Shown piece after piece: positions 8,294-18,138 of a stretch of DNA of 64,000 nt. A program made the position numbers and the translations under genes. Positions within the stretch are counted from its first letter, which is position 1, and every line of letters starts with the position of its first letter. The DNA is from Thiothrix lacustris DSM 21227 (lineage in GTDB: Bacteria; Pseudomonadota; Gammaproteobacteria; Thiotrichales; Thiotrichaceae): NCBI RefSeq assembly GCF_000621325.1, contig NZ_JHYQ01000006.1:112270-176269 (forward strand). The letters run 5' to 3'. The notes below the pieces were generated by a model. That model was given only the letters and a program-made list of their open reading frames with translations, searched no databases and was not told the origin of the DNA.

Positions 8294-9754
8294 TCAGATA
8301 GGTAAGTGTAAACGAACCCTTGCACCCACATACGGCGAAACTTGTAATTCAATTTTGCCACCAATGGCCGAAACAATTTCTGTACTGACCGCCATACCAA
8401 TGCCTTGGCCTTCACTTTTACTGTCTTCGCGCACGCCACGTTGCAATAGTTTGGCGGGGTTGTCGACTGGGAAACCTAGGCCGTCATCGTCAATATCGAT
8501 CACCAGCATATTGTTGTCTTGGTGGGCAGAAACTTCCACAATATTTTGGCAGAAACGGCAGGCGTTATTTATCAGATTGCCAAGCAGTTCTGTCATGTCT
8601 TCTGCATCCATTCGACATTTGGCGTATTCGTCGGCATTAATACGAATTTCAAAAGGTTTGTCCCGGTAGACCTTATGGAAGGTTTCTCGTAAGCGGAACA
8701 ATATTGGGCGGATGGGTTGTGATAGGATCATGGCACCTTGGTTTGTCACCATAGCACGTCGCAGTTGATGGCCTACGATTTCGCGCATCCGTTCAATTTG
8801 TGCTTCAAATACTTTGACCGCCGCTTCAATTTGGGGCGTGTGCTTTGCTTGATTTAGCTGGTCAAGCTGGTGTTGCATCGCCGTCAAGGGGGTTTTGATG
8901 CTATGGGCAAGGTCATCAAGCGTATCTTTATAACGTTGTTTTTGCCCTTTTTCATAGCTTAATAAGCCATTCAGGGCATTTTTGACCGGTAGCAGTTCTT
9001 CGGGATAATGATCGCTGATAAGTTCTTTGTCACCCGATTCAATGGCTTTAACTTCATTCTCGAACTCTTTGATAGGTGCGACAACCCAAAAGCTCAGAGC
9101 AAGTTGCGCGATCAATACCAATACGGTTGATAGGAAAAGTAGGATCGCAAATTTCTCGCGCATATCCTGCATTTCTTTTTCAATATCGGCAATGGATGCG
9201 CCGATGACAAATTGGAATTTTCCATAAGTGGAATCGAAAAAGCTTTGAATGGACAGTAAGTATTCCTGATTATACGTTTGTTTCAGCAATGGGTCGTTTT
9301 CGAGCCTGTTGAGATCTTTGGGCTGTAATGGCTTAAGTTGCGCAAAGGATGGCTCAAAGCTGATTTTTAGGTTTTTATCGACATTGAAACGTAAGTAATA
9401 ATCATCGCCTACCTCACTACTGGGTTTACTGAGTGAGGAAGCGCTCCAGACGATTTTGGACTTTTCTGTATCAATGACATAAGCAAAGTGATTTTGAGTG
9501 ACATCATCTAAGTTATGGTCCATTACCATTTTTTTGGCGCTGGACTCCATTTCTTTATCTAAAATCTCAAACTTACCGTCCTGAAAGTTCAAATAGCCTA
9601 AAACATCATAGGATATTTCTCTCAGCTCAGCCTGTTTCTGCTCAATTTTGTAGCTGTGCGAAAACCAATGCAACATGCTACCTAGCATGAAAATGCCAAC
9701 CATGATAACGCCAAAACCACTAATCAGTTGGCGACTGCGTAAAGAGCTGATCAT
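8294..9754 (-). CDS. phoQ: Sensor histidine kinase, PhoQ-like
   Basis: A 486-residue membrane sensor kinase. There are two transmembrane helices (about 12-33 and 203-224) around a periplasmic sensor domain of about 170 residues, then a HAMP-like linker and the kinase core. The phospho-accepting histidine is in HSIKTPLTAMQHQL, the N box is LLGNLINNACRFC, and the G boxes are DIDDDGLGFP and GQGIGMAVSTEIV. It lies 18 bases after the response regulator and forms one operon with it. The PhoQ assignment rests on the partner and overall layout; the sensor domain shows no obvious PhoQ acidic patch, so the signal is unknown. Confidence 0.85.
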   Translation of the reverse strand: MISSLRSRQLISGFGVIMVGIFMLGSMLHWFSHSYKIEQKQAELREISYDVLGYLNFQDGKFEILDKEMESSAKKMVMDHNLDDVTQNHFAYVIDTEKSKIVWSASSLSKPSSEVGDDYYLRFNVDKNLKISFEPSFAQLKPLQPKDLNRLENDPLLKQTYNQEYLLSIQSFFDSTYGKFQFVIGASIADIEKEMQDMREKFAILLFLSTVLVLIAQLALSFWVVAPIKEFENEVKAIESGDKELISDHYPEELLPVKNALNGLLSYEKGQKQRYKDTLDDLAHSIKTPLTAMQHQLDQLNQAKHTPQIEAAVKVFEAQIERMREIVGHQLRRAMVTNQGAMILSQPIRPILFRLRETFHKVYRDKPFEIRINADEYAKCRMDAEDMTELLGNLINNACRFCQNIVEVSAHQDNNMLVIDIDDDGLGFPVDNPAKLLQRGVREDSKSEGQGIGMAVSTEIVSAIGGKIELQVSPYVGARVRLHLPI

Positions 9755-9772
9755 GTGTTTAGCAGCTGTGCA

Positions 9773-10474
9773 TTAAGTGCGCGTGAGTGTGAAGCGGTAG
9801 CCACGACCACGTAACGTCTCAATCGGTTTGAGTGTGTCATTTGGATCGAGTTTAATGCGCAACCGACGAATAAATACTTCAATGACATTGCTATCACGAT
9901 CAGTATCTTCTTCATACAGGCTGTCAGTCAGGCGTGTTTTTGAAATGACTTCACCAGCATGTAACATCAGGTGCTCAAGTACGCGGTATTCATAAGCAGT
10001 CAATGTGACTTCTTGTTCATTGACATAGACACGCTGTTCTGAGGTATTTAAGCGGATAGGACCGCAACTGAGTTCGGCTTGAGTCCAGCGTCCAGTACGG
10101 CGTAATTGTACACGCAAACGGGCGATGAGTTCTTCGGTATGGAATGGTTTGGTTACATAGTCGTCAGCACCCGCTTCGAGTCCTTCGACTTTGCTTTGCC
10201 AGCGATCGCGAGCGGTCAGAATAATAATCGGGTAATCCAGCCCTTTAGCTCGGATGGCGCGGATAATATCCAAACCCAAATCGTTATTAACCTGCCCACC
10301 TTTAGAATTGGGTAGGCCTAAATCGATGACGGCCACGTCAATAGGATATTCCAGTGCAACATATAGCCCCTGTGAGCCATCGGCGGCGAGATCTACGGTA
10401 AAGCCACTTTTTTTAAGGTCTTCAGCAACCTGTTCGCGGATGATATCTTGGTCTTCTATTATAAGTACGCGCAT
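9773..10474 (-). CDS. phoP: OmpR-family response regulator, PhoP-like
   Basis: 233 residues: a receiver domain (acidic EDQD near the start, phospho-acceptor Asp in VAVIDLGLP, TARDRW, KPF) and a winged-helix DNA-binding domain (LTAYEYRVLEHLMLHAGEVI to RGRGYRF). TARDRWQSKVEGLEAGADD is the PhoP-like subtype. The loop after the phospho-Asp is longer than usual by roughly eight residues (NSKGGQVNNDLGLD). AGGAAAG lies 10 bases before the ATG. It is transcribed with the sensor kinase downstream; a terminator at 10620-10656 separates it from the PepSY gene, so its promoter should lie in 10475-10619. Confidence 0.92.
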   Translation of the reverse strand: MRVLIIEDQDIIREQVAEDLKKSGFTVDLAADGSQGLYVALEYPIDVAVIDLGLPNSKGGQVNNDLGLDIIRAIRAKGLDYPIIILTARDRWQSKVEGLEAGADDYVTKPFHTEELIARLRVQLRRTGRWTQAELSCGPIRLNTSEQRVYVNEQEVTLTAYEYRVLEHLMLHAGEVISKTRLTDSLYEEDTDRDSNVIEVFIRRLRIKLDPNDTLKPIETLRGRGYRFTLTRT

Positions 10475-10619
10475 GACACGGTTCTTTCCTGTTCGTCAAC
10501 TGATAATGATTTAATTGTAACTATGGGGGCTTTTTAATCAGAATGCCCCTGAAATGCAATCATACACCAGCTTGTTAGGAATAAAAAACAATCATTCTGG
10601 ATTATTAGTAGAAATTATC

Positions 10620-10656
10620 AAAAAAATGCCTAGAAATTCTGTTCGAACTCTAGGCA
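10620..10656 (-). terminator. Rho-independent terminator of the PepSY gene
   Basis: Read on the minus strand: TCTAGGCA (from 10634 to 10627 in plus coordinates) pairs with TGCCTAGA (10656-10649) around a 14-base loop, followed directly by a run of seven T. It is 46 bases past the PepSY stop. Confidence 0.85.
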
Positions 10657-10701
10657 CTTAATTAAAAATGTATTTTTTTACAGTAGCTTATGAAGTATTC
10701 T

Positions 10702-11004
10702 TCAGTCGCTACAGGCAACTTTGATTGTTAGATATTCACCTTCTAGTGAAAGCATACGAACAACATGGCAATCAGGATAACCCGGTAAAGGCTTTTCCTG
10801 CACGGATAGTACGCGTCCCTTATAGGCACTTTTTACTTTAGATAAGACAGCATCCCGTCCGATGGGTTCGCTGGGATTGCTGCGTTTTAGTGAAATTTTC
10901 CTTTCACTATCCGCTGCATTCGCAATATTTGGCAGTAAGGTGATAGTAACACCCACAACCATAGCGCTGCATAACGCAGCAAGCATGGACTTTTTGAAAT
11001 CCAT
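10702..11004 (-). CDS. Secreted PepSY-domain protein
   Basis: A 100-residue exported protein with a signal peptide (positive MDFKK, hydrophobic core, cleavage probably after IANA) and one PepSY-like domain (GRDAVLSKVKSAYKGRVLSV to VRMLSLEGEYLTIKVA). Two cysteines (CHVV, and the penultimate-region C of VACSD) could form a disulphide. PepSY proteins next to PhoPQ-like pairs are common and are often targets or modulators of the system; that role is inferred here from position only. The gene has its own terminator and probably its own promoter within 11005-11095. Confidence 0.85.
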   Translation of the reverse strand: MDFKKSMLAALCSAMVVGVTITLLPNIANAADSERKISLKRSNPSEPIGRDAVLSKVKSAYKGRVLSVQEKPLPGYPDCHVVRMLSLEGEYLTIKVACSD

Positions 11005-11048
11005 CGTTTTTCCCCTGTTACATAAAAAATCAGCAAAGACACAAAAGC

Positions 11049-11064
11049 TATCTCTACAGAGATA
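11049..11064. promoter_or_regulatory. 16-bp palindrome upstream of the PepSY gene
   Basis: TATCTCT and AGAGATA flank AC, a perfect 7-bp dyad 45-60 bases before the PepSY start codon. It is placed as an operator or a leader hairpin would be; the binding protein is unknown. Confidence 0.4.
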
Positions 11065-11095
11065 AGTGAATTATTAGGATGCATATTAATCGCTC

Positions 11096-11123
11096 AAAAC
11101 TGAATGGGCGGTGAATACCCATT
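11096..11123 (-). terminator. Weak terminator downstream of roxA
   Basis: On the minus strand, AATGGG (11123-11118) pairs with CCCATT (11108-11103) across a 9-base loop, followed by CAGTTTT. It lies 66 bases past the roxA stop. The stem is short, so efficiency is doubtful. Confidence 0.4.
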
Positions 11124-11188
11124 AGTTTGATTTATTCATCTTGATGATAAATATAGGAAATGCTTAAATCATGAGCGATGAGGGCTTA

Positions 11189-12334
11189 TCACTTTTTTGC
11201 TATAAAAATCCCCGTTTCTAACAGTGTATGCAATGTGTCAAAACATATTTCATCAGTGAGAAAATGAGCATAGTTTTTGTGCAGAAGTATTGTAGATTGA
11301 CAGAGGTATTCAATAAATTGAATATGTTGGCTACCAAGATCGTAATGATTGCCATTCGTAAATAGATGCACATTATTGTCTAACAGAAAGTACAGAATGC
11401 GTGCATCTAGCACTTTTTCAAACCGCTTTTTCTGTCTAATGAGTTTACCAAATTCGGCGCGACTGATGATTTCGGCTTCTAGGGGAGGCGTATTTGTTTT
11501 GGGAATGGTGAGATATTTTCCCAGCCATAGCTGTAAAGATTGTTCATCTTGCGGCAGTGCATCCACCAAAAAGTCCACCAGACTATCCATGTCCGAGGCT
11601 GTTAATTCACCAGAATGTTGTTGCGGGCTGCGTCCACTGTCGCTGAAACGTCGCTTTAGACGTGGATCTTCCAGTGAATCCTCAAGCAGTCGTTCCAGCA
11701 TATCGGCTTGTGATGGGGCACGGAAACCGACCGAATAGGTCAAGCATTCGTTCAGGGCAACCCCATAATGCGGCACATTGGGGGGCAGGTAGAGCAGGTC
11801 ACCCGGTTCTACCACCCATTCCTGTTCTGCCACAAAGTCGCTCATGATGCGTAACTCCAGATCGGGCAGGAAATTGTCAGGATTAGCCGTTTGGGTGGTG
11901 ATCTGCCAGCGGCGTTGCCCTTGCGCTTGTAGCAGGAATACGTCGTATTCATCCACATGCGGGCCAACCGAGCCGCCTTCGACGGCAAAACTGATCATTA
12001 AGTCGTCGATACGCCAGTCGGGGATAAAGCGGAACGGTTCCATCACCGCTTTCAGTTCCGGCAAGTGCTGGTCGGTGTCGTTGACCAGCAAGGTCCAATG
12101 GGTTTCTGGCAAGTGGCTGAAATCGTCTTCGTCGAAGGCACCGTGGCGAACTTCCCACGGGTGTTCGCCGCCTTTTTCGATGACAATACGCGCGGTATCG
12201 GTTTCACAGGCCAAACCCGCCAGTTCATCCTGCGTAATCGGTGACTGGAAGTTGGGGAAGGCTTGGCGGATCAACAGCGGCTTTTTCTGCCAGTAATCCC
12301 GCAAGAATTCTTCAACGCTAATATCACCAAACAT
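11189..12334 (-). CDS. roxA: JmjC-type ribosomal protein uL16 hydroxylase
   Basis: A 381-residue Fe(II)/2-oxoglutarate oxygenase of the YcfD/RoxA family, which hydroxylates an arginine of ribosomal protein uL16. The cupin core shows the iron ligands: His and Asp in GPHVDEYDVF and the later His in LPPNVPHYG. The N-terminal EEFLRDYWQKKPLLIRQAF is typical of the family. Its ATG abuts the purB stop codon, so it is probably translated from the purB message. Confidence 0.92.
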   Translation of the reverse strand: MFGDISVEEFLRDYWQKKPLLIRQAFPNFQSPITQDELAGLACETDTARIVIEKGGEHPWEVRHGAFDEDDFSHLPETHWTLLVNDTDQHLPELKAVMEPFRFIPDWRIDDLMISFAVEGGSVGPHVDEYDVFLLQAQGQRRWQITTQTANPDNFLPDLELRIMSDFVAEQEWVVEPGDLLYLPPNVPHYGVALNECLTYSVGFRAPSQADMLERLLEDSLEDPRLKRRFSDSGRSPQQHSGELTASDMDSLVDFLVDALPQDEQSLQLWLGKYLTIPKTNTPPLEAEIISRAEFGKLIRQKKRFEKVLDARILYFLLDNNVHLFTNGNHYDLGSQHIQFIEYLCQSTILLHKNYAHFLTDEICFDTLHTLLETGIFIAKK

Positions 12335-13747
<1,413 letters not shown>

Positions 13748-13766
13748 TCATCTGCTGTTAATCCTG

Positions 13767-15365
13767 TTAATGCGTATGGTAGGTGGTAATGGGGTCTAAA
13801 ATCGTGGGAATGCCATCGAGTTTGGGGTTGGTTTTAGGAAAGTTGAGGGTGTAATGCAGGCCACGACTTTCCGGGCGATCCAGCGCTGAGCGGATAATTA
13901 GCCAAGCGATCAAGGCAAGGTTACGCAATTCGATCAGGTCACTGGTGACACGGAAGTTGGCGTAGTACTCGTCGATTTCGTGCAATAGTAATTCCATGCG
14001 GTTGCGGGCGCGTTGCAGGCGTTTGGTGGTGCGCACGATGCCGACGTAATCCCACATGAAACGGCGAATTTCATCCCAGTTATGAGTAATCACCACGCGC
14101 TCATCCGAATCGGTGACGCGGCTTTCATCCCAGTTGGGAATGGGCAGGTCGAGCGCGGGTTCTTGCAACCTACTGATAATGTCCTGTGCGGCGGATTTGC
14201 CGTAGACAATGCATTCTAGTAAGGAGTTGCTGGCCATGCGGTTGGCACCGTGCAGCCCGGTGTAGGAGGCTTCGCCGATGCAATACAGCGCGTCTACATC
14301 GGTGTGTCCGTTTTGATCAACCATCACGCCGCCGCAGGTGTAGTGGGCAGCGGGGACGACCGGCACAGGTTCTTTGCTCATGTCGTAGCCAAACTTTTCG
14401 CAAGTGGCGTAGACATTGGGGAAGTGACTGATGATGAAATCGCGCGGTTTGTGGCTGATGTCGAGGTAGACGCAATCCAGCCCCAAACGCTTCATTTCAT
14501 GGTCAATGGCGCGTGCCACGATGTCGCGCGGCGCGAGTTCGGCACGGGGGTCGAAACGTGGCATGAAACGGCTGCCATCTTTTAATAATAAGAGTCCGCC
14601 TTCGCCGCGCACCGCTTCGGTGATCAAGCTGGATTTGGCGTGAGGGTGGTATAAACAGGTAGGGTGAAATTGCATGAATTCCATATTGGCCACCCGGCAA
14701 CCGGCACGCCATGCCATCGCGATGCCATCACCGCTCGCGCCATCGGGGTTGCTGGTGTAGAGGTAGACTTTGCTTGCCCCGCCTGTTGCCAGTACGGTGA
14801 AGCGTGCATGTAGGGTCTGAACGCGTTTAGCCTTACGGTTCAGCGCATACGCACCAATGCAGCGGTTGCTGCGATGCCCTAGTTTGCGGGCGGTAATTAA
14901 ATCCACCGCGATGTGGTGTTCCAGTAAGGTGATATTGCTGCGTTGGCGTACTTGCCCGACCAAGGTGTGTTCGATGGCAGCACCACTGGCGTCAGCGGCA
15001 TGGGCAATGCGCCGGTGGCTGTGCCCACCTTCACGGGTTAGGTGGAGGCGGTTGGTGTCGTGCTCTTCGCGGGTGAAGGGGACGCCTGCATCTAATAACC
15101 ATTTGATGGAGCTTGCACCATTTTCAACGGTAAAACGCACGGCGGCTTCATCACACAGCCCCGCACCCGCATTGAGGGTATCGGTAATATGCGAATCCAC
15201 GCTGTCGGTGGCATCCAGCACGGCGGAAATGCCACCTTGCGCATAGACGGTGCTGCCTTCGGTGATGACGTCCTTGCTCAATACGGCAATCTTGCAGTCT
15301 TCAGGCAAACTCAGTGCCAAGGTTAAGCCTGCTGCGCCGCTACCGATGATTAATACATCGTACAT
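13767..15365 (-). CDS. nadB: L-aspartate oxidase
   Basis: A 532-residue flavoprotein that oxidises L-aspartate to iminoaspartate, the first step of NAD synthesis. The FAD-binding motif is at the very N-terminus ([18 protein letters not shown]); the substrate domain contains [12 protein letters not shown], and the FAD contact [20 protein letters not shown] follows. I place the start at 15365 (MYDVLIIG), with AGAGG seven bases upstream, not at an ATG 33 bases further upstream that lacks a ribosome site and would overlap the rpoE promoter region. Confidence 0.95.
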   Translation of the reverse strand: MYDVLIIGSGAAGLTLALSLPEDCKIAVLSKDVITEGSTVYAQGGISAVLDATDSVDSHITDTLNAGAGLCDEAAVRFTVENGASSIKWLLDAGVPFTREEHDTNRLHLTREGGHSHRRIAHAADASGAAIEHTLVGQVRQRSNITLLEHHIAVDLITARKLGHRSNRCIGAYALNRKAKRVQTLHARFTVLATGGASKVYLYTSNPDGASGDGIAMAWRAGCRVANMEFMQFHPTCLYHPHAKSSLITEAVRGEGGLLLLKDGSRFMPRFDPRAELAPRDIVARAIDHEMKRLGLDCVYLDISHKPRDFIISHFPNVYATCEKFGYDMSKEPVPVVPAAHYTCGGVMVDQNGHTDVDALYCIGEASYTGLHGANRMASNSLLECIVYGKSAAQDIISRLQEPALDLPIPNWDESRVTDSDERVVITHNWDEIRRFMWDYVGIVRTTKRLQRARNRMELLLHEIDEYYANFRVTSDLIELRNLALIAWLIIRSALDRPESRGLHYTLNFPKTNPKLDGIPTILDPITTYHTH

Positions 15366-15389
15366 ATGCGTCCCTCTTAGTTTCTGTGT

Positions 15390-15416
15390 GGAATTCATTA
15401 AGTTTAACTATTCTAA
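15390..15416 (+). promoter_or_regulatory. Sigma-E-type promoter of rpoE
   Basis: GGAATT (15390-15395) and TCTAA (15412-15416) are 16 bases apart, close to the extracytoplasmic sigma pattern GGAACTT - 16 - TCTGA. The predicted start near 15422 gives a 57-base leader before rpoE. This would make rpoE autoregulated, as in related bacteria. The -35 is one mismatch from consensus. Confidence 0.4.
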
Positions 15417-15478
15417 TCTTGCTTTGCGGCATGTAGCATATAGTCTTAGTAAGATAATAACCAAGGAGTAAGGCCCTG

Positions 15479-16054
15479 ATGGGCACGAGCTATACCGATC
15501 TCGAACTGGTGCAACGCATCCAGTCTGGGGACAAGAAATCATTCGATATTCTGGTTCTGAAGTACCAACACAAGGTTATTAGCTTGGTGTTGCGCTATGT
15601 TCATGACCACGATACTGCACAAGATGTTGCGCAGGAAGCCTTTATCAAAGCGTATAAGGGGTTAAAAAACTTTCGAGGCGACAGTGCGTTTTATACTTGG
15701 CTTTACCGTATTGCTATTAATACAGCAAAAAACTATCTGGTGTCGCAGAATCGCCGTTTACCTGATACGGATATTGATGCACAAGAAGCGGAACAATTTG
15801 GGGGTGAGTCCGCTCTAAAGGAATATGCCACGCCTGAACATGAATTGTTAACCGCTGAAATTCAGACCACAGTCTCGCAAGCGATTGAGGATCTACCTGA
15901 AGATTTGCGGACTGCCATCATGTTACGGGAGCTGGAGGGCATGAGTTACGAAGAAATTGCAGTGACAATGGATTGTCCAATAGGTACTGTACGTTCGCGG
16001 ATTTTCCGGGCGCGTGAGTCGATTGACAAAGTATTGAGGCCGCTACTTGGCTAA
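15479..16054 (+). CDS. rpoE: RNA polymerase sigma factor RpoE (AlgU)
   Basis: A 191-residue sigma-70 family factor for the envelope stress response. Region 2 includes HDTAQDVAQEAFIKAYKGL and FYTWLYRIAINTAKNYL; region 4 is the helix-turn-helix LRELEGMSYEEIAVTMDCP followed by GTVRSRIFRARE. AAGGAG lies 10 bases before the ATG. It heads the operon with its anti-sigma factor, the RseB-like sensor, RseC and the protease MucD, and controls that set in known relatives. Confidence 0.96.
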   Translation: MGTSYTDLELVQRIQSGDKKSFDILVLKYQHKVISLVLRYVHDHDTAQDVAQEAFIKAYKGLKNFRGDSAFYTWLYRIAINTAKNYLVSQNRRLPDTDIDAQEAEQFGGESALKEYATPEHELLTAEIQTTVSQAIEDLPEDLRTAIMLRELEGMSYEEIAVTMDCPIGTVRSRIFRARESIDKVLRPLLG

Positions 16055-16093
16055 ACCTCCGAGAGTAGTGTCTCAAGGTGAAGGTGAAATAAA

Positions 16094-16687
16094 ATGAATA
16101 CGATAAAAGAAGAACTCTTGTCGGCTTTCCTTGATGACGAGAGCAATGAGTTTGAGCGGCGACGCTTACTCGATGAATTGAAAAAAGATGATGAAATGGG
16201 TGCAACCCTGTCACGTTACGCCTTTATGGGTGAAGCGATGCGGGCGAGTAAAGGTCAGGCTATGGGGCAGGGCGTTTCACTGTTGTCACGCATTCAGGAT
16301 GAGCTGGAAGATGAGCCAGCGTACACGGCAGATAATGTTGTGCCAATGCCGGTTCGTGCCAATACTGCCACCAAAGTGCATTCTTACCGTTGGCTGGGGA
16401 TGGGCATGGCCGCTACCGTGGCGGCCGTGGCGGTGGGCAGTGTGTTGTTTATGGGGCAACCCAAAGCACCCGATGCGCAAATAGCAGCAGCAATTCCGGC
16501 GACTCCGGTCAGTACGGCGACCGTCGTGGCTGATGCGGGTAGTACGGATGTGCGTATCCAGCAAGTCGGGCGTATTGATCCGCAAGCCCGTGACATTCTT
16601 AAGCAGTATGTGTCGCAGCATGTCAAATATGCTTCTACGACGGTGATTGCACCTTCAATTCGGGCGGTTTCCTATGCCAACGATTAA
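16094..16687 (+). CDS. rseA: Anti-sigma-E factor RseA (MucA)
   Basis: 197 residues. The cytoplasmic N-terminal domain (KEELLSAFLDDESNEFERRR) is the sigma-E-binding fold of RseA/MucA. One membrane helix follows at about 98-118 (WLGMGMAATVAAVAVGSVLF), then a periplasmic tail of about 80 residues that RseB binds. The 3' end overlaps the start of the rseB gene by 14 bases, suggesting translational coupling. Membrane proteolysis should release RpoE under stress, as known for the family. Confidence 0.92.
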   Translation: MNTIKEELLSAFLDDESNEFERRRLLDELKKDDEMGATLSRYAFMGEAMRASKGQAMGQGVSLLSRIQDELEDEPAYTADNVVPMPVRANTATKVHSYRWLGMGMAATVAAVAVGSVLFMGQPKAPDAQIAAAIPATPVSTATVVADAGSTDVRIQQVGRIDPQARDILKQYVSQHVKYASTTVIAPSIRAVSYAND

Positions 16688-17558
16688 GCACTCCGTTTCC
16701 CTCGCAGTATTGGTGGCGGTGCTCGCATGGTCAGCGCCGAGTATGGCGAATGAGGCTGGTGATCTGCTTGCCAAGATGCGTAATGCGGTGCATGCGCTGA
16801 ATTATTCAGGCACGTTGGTGTATTCACAGGGTAATGAGCTTTCCAATTACCAGATTAGCCATACGCTGGAAAATGGGACTGAAAAGGAAAGCGTGGTGCG
16901 TTTGGCGCAGGGTACCGAGGCTGGTGATGAGAATGTGGAAAGTTTTTCGTTAGCCAAGCTTCAGCAAGTGCAGCCGCAAGCGGAAGATGTTTATACGTTG
17001 GATCTGGGTGGGCAGGAGTTTGTGGCGAATCGCAATTGCCAGATTGTGGTGGCACGGCCACGTGATGGAATGCGTTACCTGCAACGTTATTGTATTGAAC
17101 CGGACAGTGGCATGTTGTTGAAATATTCACTGGTTGATCGTTCCCATCGTTCGGTTGAGCAGTTGATGTTTACGGCATTGGATATCGTGGCTACAACGTC
17201 AGATGCTGTGCCGCCCATTCAGCAAGCACCTGTGGCAGCGCCTGCCGCCGCAATGCCGAGCAAGGATTGGATTTTTACTTCATTACCTGTTGGTTTCCAG
17301 CAAGTTCAGGATTTACAGCAGGACGGTGTTAATGGCAAAGCGCCCGTGCGGCAGATTATCCTGTCAGATGGTATGACATCGGTGTCAGTGTTTATTGCTC
17401 CCCCCGGTGCGCTTGGTATGTTGGATAGCATGGGACTATCATCCGGTGCGATGAATATTTATGCTTCCGAAGTGGATCAATACCAGATTACGTTGGTGGG
17501 TGAAGTACCTGTCGCTACTCTGAAAAGTATTAGTGATGCATTGCAACATGTCCACTGA
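16674..17558 (+). CDS. rseB: Sigma-E regulatory protein RseB (MucB)
   Basis: A 294-residue periplasmic protein. It has a signal peptide (MPTIKHSVSLAVLVAVLAWS, cleavage after SMA) and the MucB/RseB two-domain body: an N-terminal lipid-binding domain (LNYSGTLVYSQGNELSNYQI) and a C-terminal domain (SVFIAPPGALGMLDSMG). It protects RseA from proteolysis until it senses misassembled envelope components. The ATG at 16674 is chosen over a TTG at 16647 because it yields a clean signal peptide. Confidence 0.93.
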   Translation: MPTIKHSVSLAVLVAVLAWSAPSMANEAGDLLAKMRNAVHALNYSGTLVYSQGNELSNYQISHTLENGTEKESVVRLAQGTEAGDENVESFSLAKLQQVQPQAEDVYTLDLGGQEFVANRNCQIVVARPRDGMRYLQRYCIEPDSGMLLKYSLVDRSHRSVEQLMFTALDIVATTSDAVPPIQQAPVAAPAAAMPSKDWIFTSLPVGFQQVQDLQQDGVNGKAPVRQIILSDGMTSVSVFIAPPGALGMLDSMGLSSGAMNIYASEVDQYQITLVGEVPVATLKSISDALQHVH

Positions 17559-17640
17559 AAACAAGGCTGTCATGATTAAGTTTGTAGCAAGCCCCCGTCG
17601 TTATACTGATGATATAATGGTCAATAATGAGGGCAACGGG

Positions 17641-18126
17641 ATGATTGAGCAAACGGCAACAGTAGTCAGTGTTGAATCGGGCTATGCGTGGATTATTCCA
17701 CAACAACAAGCGGGTGGTTGTGGAGGGTGTGCGTCGAAGCGTTCGTGCGCATCCACCGCATCGCCCTTTGATCTTGTGCGTAAGGAACCCCAGAAAATGC
17801 GGGTATTGAACCCATCGTATGCGCGTCCCGGTGATACCGTGGTCGTTGGTATGCAGGGTGATGCGCTGGTGGTCTATTCTTTGCTGGCTTATATGTTGCC
17901 TTTGCTGGGTATGCTTGCATTGGCTGTATTGGGGCGTGAAACCTTCGCTTTTTTCGGCATGGCGAATGAGTTAGGCACTGTATTCAGTGGTTTGCTGGGC
18001 TTAATGGGGGGGTTGCGCTTGGCCAATCTGATCAGCTTGCGCTCCCTTCAGTCAGCTGATTTCCAGCCGGTGATTTTACGTGTTGTTGGACAGCCCATCT
18101 TTAGCGGTTTGCAGCACATTGCCTGA
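17641..18126 (+). CDS. rseC: RseC/MucC family membrane protein
   Basis: 161 residues. An N-terminal soluble part carries a cysteine cluster (GGCGGCASKRSC) after the family opening MIEQTATVVSVESGYAW, followed by two membrane helices (about 80-101 and 112-133). RseC proteins modulate sigma-E activity and take part in reduction of SoxR. The start at 17641 is preceded by GAGGG and fits the family N-terminus; an upstream ATG at 17533 would overlap rseB and add an unrelated stretch. Confidence 0.9.
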   Translation: MIEQTATVVSVESGYAWIIPQQQAGGCGGCASKRSCASTASPFDLVRKEPQKMRVLNPSYARPGDTVVVGMQGDALVVYSLLAYMLPLLGMLALAVLGRETFAFFGMANELGTVFSGLLGLMGGLRLANLISLRSLQSADFQPVILRVVGQPIFSGLQHIA

Positions 18127-18138
18127 GAGAACTACTCC

